From Gemmatimonadota bacterium (GTDB lineage: Bacteria; Gemmatimonadota; Gemmatimonadetes; Longimicrobiales; Gaopeijiaceae): 64,000 nt of DNA. The DNA lies in NCBI GenBank assembly GCA_022823145.1, contig JAJDXS010000003.1, positions 1 to 64,000 of the forward strand, given 5' to 3'. Each line of letters opens with the position of its first letter. Within the stretch, counting starts at the first letter, position 1. The notes beneath the pieces were generated by a model. That model did not search any database. It was given only the letters and a program-made list of their open reading frames with translations, and was not told where the DNA came from. A program made the position numbers and the translations under genes. Below are positions 8,311-17,950 of this stretch, piece by piece.

Positions 8311-8806
8311 ATTCGCCCATCCCATTCTGCAACGGCAACGATCCCCCACTGTTCGACGGTGGTAGACGGGGCATCCTGACCGGATCTGCCGCGCCGACAC
8401 CGGCGCGGAAGCCCAGGGGGTCTAAGGGGGCAGGAAAGCCCCCTTGCCAGACCGCGACGTTAAACGTTGCGTAGGCTGGCTGACCGACCTTAAGAGCGTA
8501 CAGCCAGCCCTCGGCGGAGCCGCCGAAACCGCCTCTCAGAGCACGGTCCGGAGCAGCGTCTACCGGGCCGTCGCGGGCAAGCTCCGCGGCCTCTCGATTG
8601 CCGGTCTCAAGGACGGCGAGGGCGACGGGCGACCCCGTCACCTCCCTAGCGATAGGCGGCGCTCCCTGCCGCCCGCCGTTTTTCGCCCTACCTCTACCCC
8701 TCGGGAACCCGAGATCGTCGATCTGGGGCGATCCCAGCGCCCGTAGATTACCCGAAATGCCTCCGATCCGCCCCGAAACGGCCTCTGAGCCGGTCGCGAG
8801 GTTAGA
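8311..8806. other. Intergenic stretch with hairpins
   Basis: Two perfect inverted repeats are visible: AAGGGGGC/GCCCCCTT (8424-8431 with 8438-8445, loop AGGAAA) and GGCTGGCTG/CAGCCAGCC (8474-8482 with 8501-8509). A 100-codon frame at 8444-8746 overlaps them but looks non-coding. The stretch lies between the 5' end of the membrane-protein gene and the 3' end of the integrase, so a terminator for the integrase or an attachment region is possible. Confidence 0.4.
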
Positions 8807-10027
8807 TCAGGTCTCGGTGCCTGCTCTCCGGCCCGCGAGATAGGCGGCCCAGTCCTCCATGAGCCGCCTCCGCCGCTCGAACAGGTCGGTCCGCAGGTAC
8901 GCTGCTTCAACCTTGTTCTGCACCACATGCGCCAGCGCCGCCTCGACGACCTCCCGGGGATGGTCCGTCTTCTCGGCCGCCCAGTCCCGGAACGACGACC
9001 GGAACCCGTGAGGCACCGCCGAGACTCCGCAGCTCTGGAGCAACCGACCCGGCCGCTTTCTGGTCAACGGCTTGCCGCGCTCGTTGACGAACACGATCGG
9101 ACTCTCCCCGTTCCACAGCTTGCGGGCCGCGCCGAGGATCTCCAACGCCCGGCCAGACAAAGGCACGCGATGCTCCCGCGCGGTCTTCGTCCGGCTTGCC
9201 GGAATCGTCCACACGCCCGCATCCTGATCGATCTCGCTCCACGCCGCCCCCCGGACCTCGCCGCCCCGCGCCGCCGTCAGGACCAGAAACTCGAACGCCA
9301 AAGTGTCCACCTTCCCCGGCTTCGCCGCCCGCACCTTCGCGATGGCCGCCGCCACCTCGCCGTGAGGCAGAGCCTTCCGGTGGGTGACGACATCGTGCTG
9401 CGCGCCGAGCACCGGCAGGAGCCGGTCGCAGGGGTTGTCGGTCCGCCAGTCCATGGCGACGGCCCACTCCAGCACGGCGCGGACGCGAAGACGGACGGCG
9501 CGGGCGACCTTCGGCCTCGCGTGCCAGATCGGGGACAGCGTCTCCAGCACGTCGCCGCTGGTAATCTCGGATACCGGCAGGTTGCCGAGGCGCGGGAAGG
9601 CGTACATCTCCAGCGAGCGAGTCCAGAGCCTCGCGGTCTTCGGGCTGCGCCACCCGGCGCGCTTCTGCTCGATGACGCGCCCGGCGGCCTCGGCGAAGGT
9701 CGGCACGCCGAAGGACCGACGCTTCTCGGCCAGCGGATCGCCGCCCGCGCGGGCCAGCTTCCGGTTCGCCAGCGCCTGCTCGCGGGCCTCGGCCAGCGAG
9801 ACGAGGACAACGCTGCCGAGACCGATCTCGCGCTTGCGGCCCCGGACGACGAGCCGCTGGATCCAGCTGCGGGTTCCAGTCTTCTTGACGTAGAGGTAGA
9901 GCCCGTTCCCGTCGCAGTGTCTTCCGGGCGGAGCGGAGCGCACGAAGGCGGCCGACAGCCGGTTGTGGGGATGGCGGCCCTTCGGCTTGCCTCGTCGCCG
10001 CTTGCGAGAATTGGTAACATTATTCAT
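8807..10027 (-). CDS. P4-type tyrosine integrase
   Basis: This 406-residue site-specific recombinase probably moved the accessory region. The N-terminal third is the DUF4102-like arm-binding domain (DGNGLYLYVKKTGTRSWIQR, then EIGLGSV and SLAEAREQA). A SAM-like core-binding domain follows. The catalytic domain shows the Arg (TAARGGEVRGAAW), the HGFRSSFRDWAAE box (His-x-x-Arg) and LAHVVQNKVEAAYLR, which supplies the second His and the nucleophilic Tyr. All key residues are present and the length is normal, so it should be active. P4-type integrases often sit beside a tRNA gene; none is seen here. It marks the right edge of the gene-poor region. Confidence 0.93.
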   Translation of the reverse strand: MNNVTNSRKRRRGKPKGRHPHNRLSAAFVRSAPPGRHCDGNGLYLYVKKTGTRSWIQRLVVRGRKREIGLGSVVLVSLAEAREQALANRKLARAGGDPLAEKRRSFGVPTFAEAAGRVIEQKRAGWRSPKTARLWTRSLEMYAFPRLGNLPVSEITSGDVLETLSPIWHARPKVARAVRLRVRAVLEWAVAMDWRTDNPCDRLLPVLGAQHDVVTHRKALPHGEVAAAIAKVRAAKPGKVDTLAFEFLVLTAARGGEVRGAAWSEIDQDAGVWTIPASRTKTAREHRVPLSGRALEILGAARKLWNGESPIVFVNERGKPLTRKRPGRLLQSCGVSAVPHGFRSSFRDWAAEKTDHPREVVEAALAHVVQNKVEAAYLRTDLFERRRRLMEDWAAYLAGRRAGTET

Positions 10028-10102
10028 TCCCTAATCGTAGCCGGGATGGCAATGGATCGCAAGGGACGCAGCCGGTGGAAGGAAGCGGAAGAAGCTAGAC
10101 GT

Positions 10103-10122
10103 AACCTGTTGATATACAGGTT
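10103..10122. promoter_or_regulatory. Candidate recombinase core site or operator
   Basis: AACCTGT (10103-10109) and ACAGGTT (10116-10122) are perfect inverted 7-mers separated by a 6-bp spacer, TGATAT. They lie 76 bp upstream of the integrase start. Two inverted arms around a 6-8 bp overlap is the usual layout of a tyrosine-recombinase core site, though a repressor operator would look similar. The AT-rich content stands out from the surroundings. Confidence 0.35.
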
Positions 10123-10281
10123 GTTATGGAACTCTACGGACGCCTATGGACGATAGTGGATTCCAAGTGTCCGCTCCCATGGCTGTTTGGGACAACCCGT
10201 CGGGCCGCCTCCGGGAGTCACGTCGCGCAATCGCCCCCAGGCCGCGGCACGGAAGCCCGCGCCGCCTCGGGGATCGACGAC

Positions 10282-13200
10282 CTATCTGCCCGCGCCCCCC
10301 TGTGAGAGAAGCGCCGAGGTCAGGAGGAAGCGGCCGAAAATGTTGAGCTGGAACTGCGTCGAGCCCGCTCTGAGTCCGACGAAGGAGCGCCGGTCCAGGT
10401 ACCTCAGCCGGACACCGAGCTGGAAATCCTGCACCGCGGAGTCCACTGACAGCGACACGTCACGCTCCAACTGATCGATGAACGCAATGCATGCGCTGTC
10501 AATGCCTGCAATTCGACATTGCACCTCATCCAGATACCTCAGGTTCAGCGTCACGCGCAGCGGCGCGCCCCGCTCCTGGAAGGTGCGCAGCGGAGAGCGG
10601 AAGCGGGCGGAAGCCGCCAGTGAATGGGTGTTCGCTTCGCGTCGCGTGTCACCCGTCGGATCGCGGCTCTCCCCGCGGTTGACCCGCCCCTGATAGCTGA
10701 GGGTGAAACCCCGAACCAGCGCGAGCGTCACCGACATCGGCACTTCCCGGTCCTCCCGATGCCGATCCTGCAACGTGCCGGCGCCGAACTCCAGGCTCCG
10801 CTCTTCCTTCCGGTACCCCGAGCCCAGCGACAGGCGCTCGATGGCCACGGACATGAAGCGCGGCAGTGGAACATCGGCGATCGCCGCGTCGATGTCCGGC
10901 CACACCCGGCGCGTCCCTTCCCGGTCGGAACGCGTGTCCAGCGTCTCGTTGAGCGTGCGGTCGTAGGCCAGGCGAAATGTCGTGGATCCGGGAAGGCGGA
11001 GCCCTCCGCGCATGCCGATCCGATCCCGTTCGCTGAGCGTGGACGCCGAATCCGCCCCGATCATCAGAAAGTCCTCCCGGCGGCCCCAGCCCAGCTCGTA
11101 GATCGCTCCCGGATCCACCGCATCCCGGTTGAACCGCGAAGTCAATCCGCTGGACCAGGTCAGGGTGAGCGGATCGAAGGCCCGCCTCCACCACTGCCCC
11201 GCCTCGCTCCCCCCGCCCTGCGCTCCCATGCGGGCGGGAACCAGCGAGAACGAAGCCGCCGTGTTTCGCTGCCCGTCCACATTGCGCAGCAGCACCCGGG
11301 CCGTGTCGCGCGGCGTGTTCCGGGTCTCGACCAGGTCGGCGTTCCGCTGGGAAAGGTAGATGGTGGTCATCTCGACGCTGGTGCGCGCCCACTCCGACAG
11401 CCGGGGCTGGAAAGCCAGCCGGGTCCGGACGTTCCGGTCGACCTCCCACCCGAGATCCAACCCCCGGACGCGCCTGCGCTCGGCCTCCAGCAGAGCACGC
11501 GTGGCGGCGTCGGAGGCGAGGCGTTCGACCTCCAGAAAATCCCGTCCGCTCAGGAAGTCGGCCTCGGCGGTAACCGACTCGACCGGGCGGAAGGCCACGC
11601 GCATCGATCCCGTCACCTGTCTCCTGGGCGCCTCGGTAGCGGCCACGAGCGAGTCTTCCGCGGTTCGGATGATCCTGTCGAACCGGAAGATGCTCAGATC
11701 CCGGCTCAGCAGTTCGCTCTCCAGGGCGAAGCTCTCGGGGGTCCACCGCAGCCGGGCCCCCGCGATCCGGTCCTCCAGGAAGGAGGGCAGGACCCAGCGC
11801 AGGAACGACCCCACCACGCCCGGGAAGATCGGAAGATCCCGCCGTGGCGGACGCAGCCCGTAGCCGAGGAAGCCATCGATCCCATCCCCGTCGCTCTCGG
11901 TCGTGATGGTCCTCAGCGACGAGCGCACCACGCCGGCTCTGAGGTTGAACCCCCCCAGGAAGACGTTCCAGAATCCGCTCTCGCCGTTTGCAGGCCGCCT
12001 CAGCGAGAAATCGATCCGGCTGCGGTTGAAGCCCGGCTCGCGAAGACCATCCAGACGGTCGGCACGCACGTCGCTGCGGCCAAGGAATATCGGCGCCTGG
12101 CTCTCCCTCTCATGGCTCAGCGACAGCGGGGCCTCGAGCCCCCAGCCCCCGGGTGCCAGGCGGTCCAGCCGCAGGGTGGTGTGCACATCCAGCACCCGGT
12201 CGTTCTGGAAGGTCGGAGTGGTCCGGAGCTGCCGGAAGTAGCCGCCGCGGCTCCGAAAACTCGCGCGCGATTCAAGGAACTCGCCTCCCCTCAGCTCGGC
12301 GTCGAAGGCCGACACCAGACCCGCGTCACGGATGCCGCGCGAGAGGCGGAACTCGTCGACCCAGATCTCGCCGGAAGCCGGCGCCCCCGACTCGTTGACC
12401 ACCCCGAGGCTTATCTCCCGCACCGAAGCGAGGTTGGGCGCCCGGCCGCGATCCTGCAGAACCACCGAGTAGGTGGAATCGGCGGACCAGAGCACGAGCG
12501 GGGGGTCCCCGGGAAGCCTCGGCTCCAGAATCAGCCGTTCCTCGGCCTGCCGCCGCAGTTGCAGCCACTCGTCAAACCCGATCACGATCTCGGGCAACCA
12601 GTCCCCTTCCCTCACGATTCCCGGAGTGTGGGCCGGGTCCAGGCGGGTCCGGAACATGTAGAAGTTGCGGTCGTCTGTCCCGATCTTGACGAAAAACCAG
12701 ACGGGCAGATGCAATCCGAAGTCGCCCTGCGCGGCCACCGCCCAGAGTCTTGCTTCCCGGTAGGAGAGAAAGTCCCGGGGCCGCTGCGGAAAACGGTTGT
12801 ACACCTCCACGCGGGCGCCGGGCAGCACGTCCTCGAAGCCGATCGAAAGCGAACGCTCGTTGAACTCGATCCCCTGCCCGCCGAAGGCCGCAGTGGGGTC
12901 GTCGAGCTGCTCGATGACGCCGGGCGGAGAGACGTAGGCGTCCCCGGCCGTCAGGCGCGAGACCGGACCCACCTCCACCCGCCCCTGCACCGACGCGGTG
13001 TCGCCCCCGAGGCCGGTGAGCACACCGGTCAGCGAGCGCTTGATCCACGTCGACCCCACGATCCCCATCCGGGTCATCACGAATGAGTCGTTGCGCCGCC
13101 CGGTGACGGTCAGTCGCAGGTGCCGCACCGCGCGCAACTCCGCTTCGGTGATCGCCCCGCCCACGTCGACCCCCGATGGGTCCCGGATCGGCACCCGGTA

Positions 13201-16200
13201 GAGGCGGAACGCGGTCCCCGTCTCGTGGCGGTCGCGCACGAGGTAGCGCGACGAGCCGTCCAGCCGGATCACGAAACGCCGGTAGCGCTCGAGCGTATCC
13301 AGGTTCCCGTCCTCGTCCAGATCCTCTGTGTCCGGCCGGCCGTTCCCGCGCGTGCAATTCGCGTTCGGGTCGCCGAGGCGATAGACGCGCGCCCGCTCGG
13401 CAAAGCAGTCCTCGACCCACACCCCCCGCCCGTCCGCGGTCTTGCCCCACACCTCCCCGCGCCTCGGGTCCGCCTCCTGGTCGAGCACACCCTGTCCCCA
13501 GGGCAGGTTCACGATCGGCTTGATCCCGTTCGCCACGCCGGTCGTGTCGACGAAAAAGGCGTCCTCGCTCACGATCCCCAGATCCATGACGAGCGTCAGG
13601 AACTCCCCGTCGCGCGCATAGAACTCGATGAAGTCGCTCTTCGTCAGATCCGACCCGGTCGGGCTCAGCACCGTGGTGATCGACGACCATCCTCCCGGCC
13701 CCTCCACGTCGCCGCTCTCGGGCCGGAACCTCACGAACAGGGCCGGATCGCGCAGCGCGCTCCCGGTGACCCGGATCTGCTGGTCGATCTCGCTACTGGG
13801 GTTGAAGCCCTGGAAGACCCCGAGACTGTCGCCCCCGACGCCCTCCTGGATCCACGTATGCTGCCAGGTCAGCGCCGCCACCGTGGCCTCCGAGAGTACC
13901 GGCGGCAGCACCCCCTCGGCGCCGTCCACGAACGCCGGGCGGCTTCCGTGGCGCCATTCGTGGCTCTGTACGGACAGCGGGCGCGCGTTCAACGCGTCGT
14001 AGTCGTCGATGTAAACGTCGCCCTGCGTGTTGGGGTCCGGGAGCGACACCGCCGCCTCACCCGAAAAGTGGATCGACGACGGCCCGCCGGCGTCGAGGCC
14101 CGGCACGGCGTCCAGGACCCGCGTCAGTAGCGGCGCATCCAGGTCCAGGCTCGCGTTGACCCCGCCGAGCCCCACCGCTCTCGCCTCGACCCCCAGCTGT
14201 GGCCGACGCACCAGTTCGCTCTCGGTCTGATAGAGGCCGATCAGGTTCACCGCCCCGTAGTCCCCCATGTCGTACCGCGCGTCCATCCCGAAGACCGAGG
14301 ACGGCGCCACCTGGAAGAAGCTCCTCTGCTCCCACGCGACCTCCAGGAACCGGCCCGGATTCGCCGCCAGCAGCGTCTCGGGATCGAGCAGGGTCAGCTG
14401 CCCCACGTCATAGTCGATCACATAGTCCACCCCGCGGATCAGCGGCCTTCCCTCCAGCGTCACGCGCTCCGTACCTTCGCGGATCCCGACGGCCCCGAGC
14501 ACGAACGACGACACCAGCCCCACTCCGCGCACCTCGTACGACAGGTTCAGGCGAAACACGCCCCCGTTCTCCCGCTCGAAGGGATCGGGGTCGCGGTAGA
14601 TGCGCTCATTGCGGTTGGCGCCGAGGATCCGGCGCGCCTCCACCGTGTCGATCGGCAGGCTCCGCAGCGGCGCCGGATCCGCGAAGGGCTCCAGGGTGGG
14701 GAAGACGATGAAGGTTCCCGAGACGGGCGGCTGGTCCTCGAAGGAATCCAGCGCGGGCCGGTAGATCTGCGACGGGTCAATCCTGTCCGTCGGGGCCTCC
14801 TCGTCCAGCCCGAAGAGCCGCAGGTACGTGAGATCGTCGCCGTTGGGCCGGCGCGCGAAGGTCCGGCCCGCGCTCTCCTCCCCGAGGGAGATCGCCAGAT
14901 CCACCGACCCGGGCTCCACGTCCCCCGACGACGACACCCGGTAGATCTGGCGCATTTCGTGCCGCCACGTCGGCCTCCCCGGCTGGTGCTGGGCGGAGGT
15001 CGCCTTCAGGAGCTTCAGCCGGGGCCGACCGCCCTCCAGGTAGGTCCGCTCCGGGTTGTAGGTGCCGATCGTATCGCCCGATTCGGTGATGTAGGTGACC
15101 GCGAGCAACTCCCCCGGGCCCGCCGGCGAGCGCAGCGCGATCCACAGCCCGCTGGGGTGCACCACGTAGTCCTGCCCCGGCTGCAGATAGCGGAACCAGG
15201 CCGACTCGGCCACGGTGTCCGCTCCCGTCCCCGCGAACGCGTCCGCCTGGATGTACCCCTCCACCTGCTGGCGCGCGTAGAGATCGATCTCGGAGCGGTA
15301 CAGCTGGATCGGCTCCGCTCCCGGAGTCACGGTCTGCGGCGCTTCGGAGCGGGAGAGCGCCAGCACGTCCACATGAGGATAGTCGAAGAAGGCGGCGGGA
15401 TCGAAGAGGAAAAAGAACTGTCCGTCCACGTAGTCGGCGTCGTCCAGAACCAGGGTGTCCGCCCTGGCGTGCCCGCGCCCCGACCCCTCCAGCCGGAACC
15501 GCCGCGAGGTGACCTCCCCGTTCTGCTGCGCCCACACCGACCGCAGGCCCACCGGACCGGCCTGAAGTGCCGCCTGGAACCCGAAGTTCCCCGCCGGCAC
15601 CGCCTCGGTGAGAAAGCGCGACGGAGGCAGCGAGAAGTCGACGTCCCCCACGTCGAACCGCTGCAGCAACTCGCCCGGAAGCCCCTGGTAGCGCACGTTG
15701 ACCCGGTTGGCCCCCTCGAATTCGCGCGTCTGGTCGTAGTCCACATCGACGCGCACGCGCTCGGCGACCGTACCGTCGGCGTTTGCCGCGAACTGGATGT
15801 CGGGCGTCAGCTGCGGCAGCAGCGAGAGCTCGCAGGTCACCTGCACCGTCTCGTCGCAGGGCCGGTAGCGGGTCCAGTCGCTCCCGAACTGCCCCGTGCC
15901 CCGCAGCGAGAACCCCAGGTCGGCGAACTCGTTCCGGAAACGGATCTCGTCGGGCGCGCCCACGGCACGCTGACGACCGCTGCCGAGCGGGATGTTCCCG
16001 TAGTGGATCGTCCGGCCCAGCGCCCCGAAACGCATGCCGGGGTTCGTCGCCCAGTCGGGTGGTTGAGGTGGGGGGAGAGTGACGCGTACCGAATCCGCTC
16101 CCACCCCGAGCAAGAGCAGCCCCAGGGACGGTGCCGGCGGCGTGAGGATGGGGCCGAACCGCTTAGCCGGGATGCTGGCCAGCCCCAGGCGCACGACCGG

Positions 16201-16413
16201 CACAGGACGGGGGGGCGGCGACAGCAGCGACCTCGGCGGCCCCCTCAACTCCGGAATCACCCACAGGACCGTATCCGGCGACAGCGGCGGCACCTGCTGC
16301 GCGGATCCCTCGGCCCCCACGCCCGCGAGCGCGAGCGCCAACCCGCACGCGGCGGCGGTCCCGGCCCGGCCCCCGATTACCCGGGGCGCCCCACGCGATC
16401 CGTTATATTTCAT
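10282..16413 (-). CDS. sprA: SprA-like giant outer-membrane protein
   Basis: This 2043-residue protein resembles SprA/Sov, the outer-membrane translocon channel of the type IX secretion system in Bacteroidota. I chose the ATG at 16413 because it gives a signal peptide (GTAAACGLALALAGVGAEGSAQ); a longer frame to 16530 overlaps the divergent lptF. Characteristic stretches include LGRTIHYGNIPLGSGRQR, VRVDVDYDQTREFEGANRV, YVIDYDVGQLTLLDP, LNLSYEVRG and WVDEFRLSRGIRDAG. The second half is a long series of alternating polar/aromatic beta strands, as in a very large barrel. The SprA identity is from recalled family features. No other T9SS gene is visible in the window. Confidence 0.8.
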   Translation of the reverse strand: MKYNGSRGAPRVIGGRAGTAAACGLALALAGVGAEGSAQQVPPLSPDTVLWVIPELRGPPRSLLSPPPRPVPVVRLGLASIPAKRFGPILTPPAPSLGLLLLGVGADSVRVTLPPPQPPDWATNPGMRFGALGRTIHYGNIPLGSGRQRAVGAPDEIRFRNEFADLGFSLRGTGQFGSDWTRYRPCDETVQVTCELSLLPQLTPDIQFAANADGTVAERVRVDVDYDQTREFEGANRVNVRYQGLPGELLQRFDVGDVDFSLPPSRFLTEAVPAGNFGFQAALQAGPVGLRSVWAQQNGEVTSRRFRLEGSGRGHARADTLVLDDADYVDGQFFFLFDPAAFFDYPHVDVLALSRSEAPQTVTPGAEPIQLYRSEIDLYARQQVEGYIQADAFAGTGADTVAESAWFRYLQPGQDYVVHPSGLWIALRSPAGPGELLAVTYITESGDTIGTYNPERTYLEGGRPRLKLLKATSAQHQPGRPTWRHEMRQIYRVSSSGDVEPGSVDLAISLGEESAGRTFARRPNGDDLTYLRLFGLDEEAPTDRIDPSQIYRPALDSFEDQPPVSGTFIVFPTLEPFADPAPLRSLPIDTVEARRILGANRNERIYRDPDPFERENGGVFRLNLSYEVRGVGLVSSFVLGAVGIREGTERVTLEGRPLIRGVDYVIDYDVGQLTLLDPETLLAANPGRFLEVAWEQRSFFQVAPSSVFGMDARYDMGDYGAVNLIGLYQTESELVRRPQLGVEARAVGLGGVNASLDLDAPLLTRVLDAVPGLDAGGPSSIHFSGEAAVSLPDPNTQGDVYIDDYDALNARPLSVQSHEWRHGSRPAFVDGAEGVLPPVLSEATVAALTWQHTWIQEGVGGDSLGVFQGFNPSSEIDQQIRVTGSALRDPALFVRFRPESGDVEGPGGWSSITTVLSPTGSDLTKSDFIEFYARDGEFLTLVMDLGIVSEDAFFVDTTGVANGIKPIVNLPWGQGVLDQEADPRRGEVWGKTADGRGVWVEDCFAERARVYRLGDPNANCTRGNGRPDTEDLDEDGNLDTLERYRRFVIRLDGSSRYLVRDRHETGTAFRLYRVPIRDPSGVDVGGAITEAELRAVRHLRLTVTGRRNDSFVMTRMGIVGSTWIKRSLTGVLTGLGGDTASVQGRVEVGPVSRLTAGDAYVSPPGVIEQLDDPTAAFGGQGIEFNERSLSIGFEDVLPGARVEVYNRFPQRPRDFLSYREARLWAVAAQGDFGLHLPVWFFVKIGTDDRNFYMFRTRLDPAHTPGIVREGDWLPEIVIGFDEWLQLRRQAEERLILEPRLPGDPPLVLWSADSTYSVVLQDRGRAPNLASVREISLGVVNESGAPASGEIWVDEFRLSRGIRDAGLVSAFDAELRGGEFLESRASFRSRGGYFRQLRTTPTFQNDRVLDVHTTLRLDRLAPGGWGLEAPLSLSHERESQAPIFLGRSDVRADRLDGLREPGFNRSRIDFSLRRPANGESGFWNVFLGGFNLRAGVVRSSLRTITTESDGDGIDGFLGYGLRPPRRDLPIFPGVVGSFLRWVLPSFLEDRIAGARLRWTPESFALESELLSRDLSIFRFDRIIRTAEDSLVAATEAPRRQVTGSMRVAFRPVESVTAEADFLSGRDFLEVERLASDAATRALLEAERRRVRGLDLGWEVDRNVRTRLAFQPRLSEWARTSVEMTTIYLSQRNADLVETRNTPRDTARVLLRNVDGQRNTAASFSLVPARMGAQGGGSEAGQWWRRAFDPLTLTWSSGLTSRFNRDAVDPGAIYELGWGRREDFLMIGADSASTLSERDRIGMRGGLRLPGSTTFRLAYDRTLNETLDTRSDREGTRRVWPDIDAAIADVPLPRFMSVAIERLSLGSGYRKEERSLEFGAGTLQDRHREDREVPMSVTLALVRGFTLSYQGRVNRGESRDPTGDTRREANTHSLAASARFRSPLRTFQERGAPLRVTLNLRYLDEVQCRIAGIDSACIAFIDQLERDVSLSVDSAVQDFQLGVRLRYLDRRSFVGLRAGSTQFQLNIFGRFLLTSALLSQGGAGR

Positions 16414-16528
16414 GGTTGGAACCGGGACAACGCTCCGTCCCGGCGAGCGAGACAACCGGAGGGAGCCGCGGTGACGTCCAAGCGGCGACCACCCACCCAC
16501 GCGGACTCGAGTCCCGGCCCGACCGATC
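16414..16528. promoter_or_regulatory. Divergent promoter region, sprA / lptF
   Basis: A 115-bp gap separates the start of the SprA-like gene (minus) from lptF (plus), so it must hold two divergent promoters. The sequence is GC-rich and I cannot mark -35 and -10 boxes with confidence. Confidence 0.4.
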
Positions 16529-17950
16529 ATGACAATCCTGACCCGCTACCTGCTGCGCTCGATGACGGGTCCGTTCCTCTTCGCCTTCAGCCTGCTGACC
16601 GGCCTGCTCTTCGTGAACACGGTCGCGCAGCGGCTGGAGGACCTGGTCGGCAAGGGGCTGCCCAGGGAGATCATCCTCGAGGCTCTCGTATTGTCGCTGC
16701 CCCACACCATCGCTGTCACTCTCCCCATGGCTATCCTCCCGGCGGTTCTCTACGCCTTCAGCGAGCTGGCCACGCACAGCGAAATCGTGGCAATGTCGAG
16801 CGGCGGAGTCCGGCCCCGCCGGCTGTTCCTACCAGTCTTGGGCTTCGGCGCCCTCCTCACCCTCATGACCTTCGTCTTCAACGACCAGGTTCTCCCGGAA
16901 GCGAACCATCAACTCAAGAACCTGCGGAACTCGATCCGCCAGAAGAGCCCCACATTTCAACTCCGTGAGCAGGCGGTCAACCAGATCGAGGCGGAAAACG
17001 GCATCGGTCCGTACTTCCTGGTGGCCGACGCCATCGACCAGGATTCGTCCGAACTCACAGGTGTCACCATCTATGATATGAGCCGACAGGGCGTCCGGCG
17101 CACCACCTACGCCACCCGCGGCGAGATGGAGCTGAACCCGTCCTTCACCGATCTGCACCTCCGCCTCTACGACGGACACGTGTACGAGGTGGGGAGCGGT
17201 GAGCTGGGCTCCTTCCACCAGATCGAGTTCGAACGGCAGCTGTACGTGCTGCGCGGCGTGGGCAACCTCTTCGAGGAATCGGACACCGATCAGCGCAGCG
17301 ACCGGGAGATGTCGGTAGCGATGCTCCTGGACGCCGAGCGCACCCGGCGCGCCGAACTGGACTCGGTTCGCGCCCAGTCCCTGGACCGCACGCGTGGCGC
17401 GGTAGAGCGTGCCCTGGGGCGCGGTCCCGCCGCCGATTCCGCCCGCAGCGCCGGGCCGCCGCTGGCCAAGACCCTGGCCATCGCCGGCGCGTCGCAGCTC
17501 CCCTCCGACGACCTCGCGCGCACCCTGGCCACCACCGCCCGCACGAACACCGCGCGGGCCGAGGCCCTCAGCCGGCAGGTGCACCAGTACCGGGTCGAGG
17601 TTCACAAGAAGCTCGTCATCGCCACGGCCTGCATCATCTTCGTGCTGGTGGGCGTGCCGGTCGGCATCCGCTTCCCGCAGGGCGGCGTGAGCATGGTGAT
17701 CGTGGTCTCCGCGCTCGTCATCGGCGTCTACCAGTTGGGCCTCACGGGCGGGGAGAAGCTGGCGGACCGCAGCCTCACCGACCCGGCCTGGAGCATGTGG
17801 GCCCCGAGCGTGATCTGGTTCGTGGCGGGGGCGCTGATGGTCTCCCGCATGGGCCGCTGGATCGCGTCCACCCGAAGCGGCGGCTGGCGCGAGATCTGGC
17901 TGGGGCTCAGAAGGCTCGCCTTCCGCCGCCGGGCGAAGTCGGCAGCGTGA
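16529..17950 (+). CDS. lptF: LptF/LptG-family LPS export permease (first copy)
   Basis: This 473-residue inner-membrane protein of the YjgP/YjgQ family is half of the LptB2FG ABC transporter that extracts lipopolysaccharide toward the outer membrane. It begins MTILTRYLLRSMTGPFLFAF, with the usual first membrane helix, then two more helices and the family motif EIVAMSSGGVRPRRL. A large periplasmic jellyroll region (about residues 130-310) follows, then three C-terminal helices (KLVIATACIIFVLVGVPVGI and after). The periplasmic part has an extra Ala/Arg-rich helical stretch (about 255-345). Its stop overlaps the next gene's start. Calling it LptF rather than LptG is by order only. Confidence 0.88.
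   Translation: MTILTRYLLRSMTGPFLFAFSLLTGLLFVNTVAQRLEDLVGKGLPREIILEALVLSLPHTIAVTLPMAILPAVLYAFSELATHSEIVAMSSGGVRPRRLFLPVLGFGALLTLMTFVFNDQVLPEANHQLKNLRNSIRQKSPTFQLREQAVNQIEAENGIGPYFLVADAIDQDSSELTGVTIYDMSRQGVRRTTYATRGEMELNPSFTDLHLRLYDGHVYEVGSGELGSFHQIEFERQLYVLRGVGNLFEESDTDQRSDREMSVAMLLDAERTRRAELDSVRAQSLDRTRGAVERALGRGPAADSARSAGPPLAKTLAIAGASQLPSDDLARTLATTARTNTARAEALSRQVHQYRVEVHKKLVIATACIIFVLVGVPVGIRFPQGGVSMVIVVSALVIGVYQLGLTGGEKLADRSLTDPAWSMWAPSVIWFVAGALMVSRMGRWIASTRSGGWREIWLGLRRLAFRRRAKSAA

Noticed and set aside
8444-8746. 100-codon frame between integrase and membrane protein
   Set aside because: Runs through two hairpins, has low-complexity Arg/Pro/Ser composition and no ribosome-binding site.
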